From Elusimicrobia bacterium CG06_land_8_20_14_3_00_38_11 (lineage in GTDB: Bacteria > Elusimicrobiota > UBA8919): a DNA stretch of 6,087 nucleotides. Positions within the stretch are counted from its first letter, which is position 1; each line of letters begins with the position of its first letter. A program made the position numbers and the translations under genes. Under the pieces are notes generated by a model, which was not told the origin of the DNA, made no database searches, and worked only from the letters and a program-made list of their open reading frames with translations. The stretch covers positions 827 to 6,913 of the forward strand of contig PEVQ01000229.1 in the NCBI GenBank assembly GCA_002780205.1. The letters are read 5' to 3'. Positions 3,859 to 6,087 of this stretch are shown here, one piece after another.

Positions 3859-6078
3859 CTAATGTATTATTGCTAATTTTTCTGTTATTGCTTTTGATTG
3901 TGTTTGCGAGTTCGCTTCTATGCGATAGATATACACACCGCTGGCTATATCAGAGATATCCCATATAATTTCTGAAACAATTCCAGCGGGATTATCTTCT
4001 TTTTTAAGTCGCGCAATTTTTTCACCTGCGATATTGTAGATATCAATTTCTACATCCGCTTTATCAGATAGATAAAACTTGAATGTTACGGTATTTCCTT
4101 TTGCAGGATTCGGATATGTGTAAACCTTATCTTTTTCAAGAAGCGGCCCTCCGGGAACAAACTCCATAAGACGATAAATTGAAAAATGGCTTACATCTGC
4201 CCAGACCCTTTTAGGATTTTCATCAGAGTGGGGTTTTGATGTATTAACAATTCGCCATTTGTTTTTACCGGTATCCCAAAAACAAACACGCAAATTCTCT
4301 TCATTAGTATTAACAGCAAGCCCGAAATTGCCTAAAATATACCTGAGTTTTATAGTAACAAGTTTATTGAACGGGGTATTGGCTGAAGGATTACCAAGCA
4401 GAAATTCGTACACGATACTTGATGCACGAAAATTGGAATCAATTCCAATATCAGAATAATCGCCGGAATTTAATTTTCTGATGGTGACAGTATCGTCAAC
4501 ATTCAACGCTCCCGGCGGAAAATATACTTCTGTCCCGTCAGGATGAATCAATGTCCCGCCATTTGCTGCTGAAATAACAGCAGATGTTGACTGTGTAACC
4601 CTGTATAGAGCAAGTGCTCTATTGCTATTTGAATTATTGACGGTTAGTCGTAATTGATAACTCCCTTCTTCAACATCGGTTGTGTCCCAATTTACCAGTG
4701 TTTTTCCGTTAACCTGCGAGGTTTTATCTTCACCAATCTGCTGCCAGAGATGGCCCGGTGCATTTTTTCTGTATTCAACTTTATATGATTCAAACTCCGG
4801 GTTGATAGCAAAGCCCTTTATATCCGCAACACTGCTGAGTTCTGTGTTTTCTTCAGGTGCCGAAACAGCAGTAATTTTTTCTGCCTGGAATGCCCACATT
4901 TTGCCGTCTAAAGTTCCGATGTAGACCCAACCATTTGAGGCGGCGGGTGTTGCAACTATTGATGAACCGAGATAATATTTATCCACAACTCCGCCTGTTG
5001 AAGTTGTGATAGCATAAAGATAACCATCGCCAGAACCGATATAAACAATATCATTTACAATCACCGGCGAGGATAAAAAACTTTCAATTGTTGCATCGCC
5101 GATAAATGTTTCCCATTTTATAGAACCGTTATTATGTAAATCAATGGCATAAAGTTTTACCGGCTTGAAACCGCAAGCAACATAAAGCGCATCAAAATTG
5201 CCGTCAAAATCGTCATCACTTAGAGCAATAGACGAAACATATGCTGATATTGTCCAGGTGGACAACTCAACTGACTCCCATAATTTATTTCCTGAAAAGA
5301 CATCAAACGCATAGACCTTTCTGTCGTCGTCGCCCGGTATGCCATAAACCACATTATCCCCGCAAGCCATAGTTGCAAAATATATTGAGCCGATTGTCTG
5401 ATTCTCCCAACTTTTTGAAAGATTTTGGGCATCAAGTGAATAGAACTTACCGCCGGTTGCACCGATATAAAGCATATTATTTTTGAGTGCGGGTGAAGAA
5501 TAAATATATTTTTCCGTAGAATAACTTTTCAATAATGACCCTGTCTTCGCATCAAGCACATAAACATATTTTTGCGGATGACCTGTTGCACAATACACTT
5601 TTCCGTCAACAACGACAGGTGACGAAGTATCACTCCCGCCGGTATGATAACTCCATAGAGGACCATTAAAGCCCGAAATAGCGTCAAGACAGTAAAGGTA
5701 ACCGTCACGACTTGCTACATAGACCCTACCGTTATAGATACAGGGTGAAGAATCAATCCAATTGCTTGTTGAATAATCCCACAATTCTTCACCGGTTGTT
5801 GCATTGAGTGCATAGATACTTCCGCTTCTTGAACCAAAATAAACTATACCATTATAGACAGCAACCGACGAAGCGATACCACCCTGTGTTTCAAAAGACC
5901 ACCGTGCAGTCAGTTTTGGATATGCCTGCTCGTAGGCAAACGCGGTTCTTTCCGGCGTTTTTTTGAATGCCCTCCAATCGGCGGAATAGAGGCAGGGTAT
6001 AAGGTATAGGGTATAGGCAATAGTAAAAAGTATACTGGCAAAAGCAAGTGACTTTATTCTACACCCTACACCCTTCAC
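3859..6078 (-). CDS. Secreted PQQ-like propeller protein with ZU5-like and T9SS-type C-terminal domains
   Basis: 739 residues from GTG 6078. The frame is still open at the window edge, so the start may lie further right. N-terminal signal peptide: KGVGCRIK, hydrophobic core, end near CLYS-AD (about 31-33). Residues about 55-400 hold eight propeller repeats of the form VYFGSRSGSIYALNATTG...W (near 78, 118, 160, 203, 243, 297, 345 and 385), as in PQQ-like / YncE-like beta propellers. A DDDFDGNFD loop (288-296) looks like a calcium site. Then come an Ig/FnIII-like domain (about 401-495, ending WDTTDVEEGSYQLRLTV), a ZU5-like domain (about 500-640; GGT 507-509, FPPGAL 520-525), and a T9SS sorting / FlgD-Ig-like domain (about 651-739; YPNP 655-658, YNIAGEKI 681-688, ASGVYIYRI 712-720, ending EKLAIIH). 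Probably a surface or secreted binding protein rather than an enzyme; no catalytic dehydrogenase residues are recognisable. It lies 273 bases upstream of the PorV-like gene on the same strand. Confidence 0.88.
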   Translation of the reverse strand: MKGVGCRIKSLAFASILFTIAYTLYLIPCLYSADWRAFKKTPERTAFAYEQAYPKLTARWSFETQGGIASSVAVYNGIVYFGSRSGSIYALNATTGEELWDYSTSNWIDSSPCIYNGRVYVASRDGYLYCLDAISGFNGPLWSYHTGGSDTSSPVVVDGKVYCATGHPQKYVYVLDAKTGSLLKSYSTEKYIYSSPALKNNMLYIGATGGKFYSLDAQNLSKSWENQTIGSIYFATMACGDNVVYGIPGDDDRKVYAFDVFSGNKLWESVELSTWTISAYVSSIALSDDDFDGNFDALYVACGFKPVKLYAIDLHNNGSIKWETFIGDATIESFLSSPVIVNDIVYIGSGDGYLYAITTSTGGVVDKYYLGSSIVATPAASNGWVYIGTLDGKMWAFQAEKITAVSAPEENTELSSVADIKGFAINPEFESYKVEYRKNAPGHLWQQIGEDKTSQVNGKTLVNWDTTDVEEGSYQLRLTVNNSNSNRALALYRVTQSTSAVISAANGGTLIHPDGTEVYFPPGALNVDDTVTIRKLNSGDYSDIGIDSNFRASSIVYEFLLGNPSANTPFNKLVTIKLRYILGNFGLAVNTNEENLRVCFWDTGKNKWRIVNTSKPHSDENPKRVWADVSHFSIYRLMEFVPGGPLLEKDKVYTYPNPAKGNTVTFKFYLSDKADVEIDIYNIAGEKIARLKKEDNPAGIVSEIIWDISDIASGVYIYRIEANSQTQSKAITEKLAIIH
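5996..6016. repeat. 7-bp tandem repeat (three units) at the signal-peptide end
   Basis: GGTATAA (5996-6002), GGTATAG (6003-6009) and GGTATAG (6010-6016). On the minus strand this encodes TLYLIPC at the end of the propeller protein's signal peptide. Three units make 21 bases and so keep the frame. Confidence 0.75.
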
Positions 6079-6087
6079 CCTAAACCC
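6061..6087. repeat. 7-bp tandem repeat running off the right edge
   Basis: ACACCCT (6061-6067), ACACCCT (6068-6074), TCACCCT (6075-6081) and AAACCC (6082-6087, partial). It contains the candidate GTG start of the propeller gene and continues to the window edge, so copy number and the true start cannot be settled here. Confidence 0.7.

Noticed and set aside
3741..3968. Plus-strand open frame of 75 codons
   Set aside because: It consists of the palindromes plus the antisense of the propeller gene's end; no family resemblance or ribosome site.
3859..6078. PQQ-dependent alcohol dehydrogenase
   Set aside because: The propeller repeats match, but no recognisable cofactor-binding or catalytic residues, nor a cytochrome domain, are present; a structural or binding role fits better.
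6061..6087. Telomere-like repeat (GGGTTTAGGGTG on the minus strand)
   Set aside because: The 7-bp unit looks like a eukaryotic telomere motif, but it is degenerate, short and continuous with the coding frame of a bacterial exported protein.

Overview
This AT-rich window (about 37-38% GC by eye) carries four protein genes and an unusually dense set of short palindromic repeats. I see no tRNA, rRNA, CRISPR array or transposase. The host looks like a Gram-negative, probably uncultivated bacterium of the FCB / Elusimicrobiota / Omnitrophota kind. The basis is an outer-membrane PorV/PorQ-like protein next to a large exported propeller protein with a type IX secretion (T9SS)-like C-terminal domain. 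The exact phylum cannot be fixed from this sequence.

Layout: 1-71, a pair of palindromes. 94-897 (+), the membrane subunit of an ABC-2 type exporter. 898-1039, a convergent intergenic gap with two palindromes. 1040-1966 (-), a nucleotidyltransferase-fold protein with a palindromic element inserted in frame. 1967-2085, three palindromes. 2086-3585 (-), a PorV/PorQ-like outer-membrane protein with an extra C-terminal beta domain. 3586-3858, a cluster of eight palindromes. 3859-6078 (-), a secreted multidomain PQQ-propeller protein whose true start may lie beyond the right edge. The three minus-strand genes run in the order propeller protein, PorV-like protein, nucleotidyltransferase. They could share a transcript, but every junction is filled with palindromes.

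How the genes may work together (inference): in T9SS bacteria PorV helps bring cargo with a conserved C-terminal domain to the cell surface. Here a PorV-family gene directly follows a gene for a protein with such a domain, so they may be an export pair or two parts of one surface structure. The ABC permease and the nucleotidyltransferase converge, so they are not one operon with each other.

The most unusual content is the repeats. I count 17 hairpins, most of them 20-nt palindromes. Many are flanked on one side by GTAG (CTAC on the other strand), which is the arrangement of REP elements mobilised by RAYT (TnpA-REP) transposases. The stem sequences differ from copy to copy, yet both arms change together. 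One pair sits in frame inside a conserved gene between 10-bp direct repeats. A second repeat layer consists of 7- and 8-bp tandem repeats inside the coding sequence of both exported proteins, mostly in the signal-peptide region, and CGCGAAT words spaced about one helical turn apart inside the nucleotidyltransferase gene.
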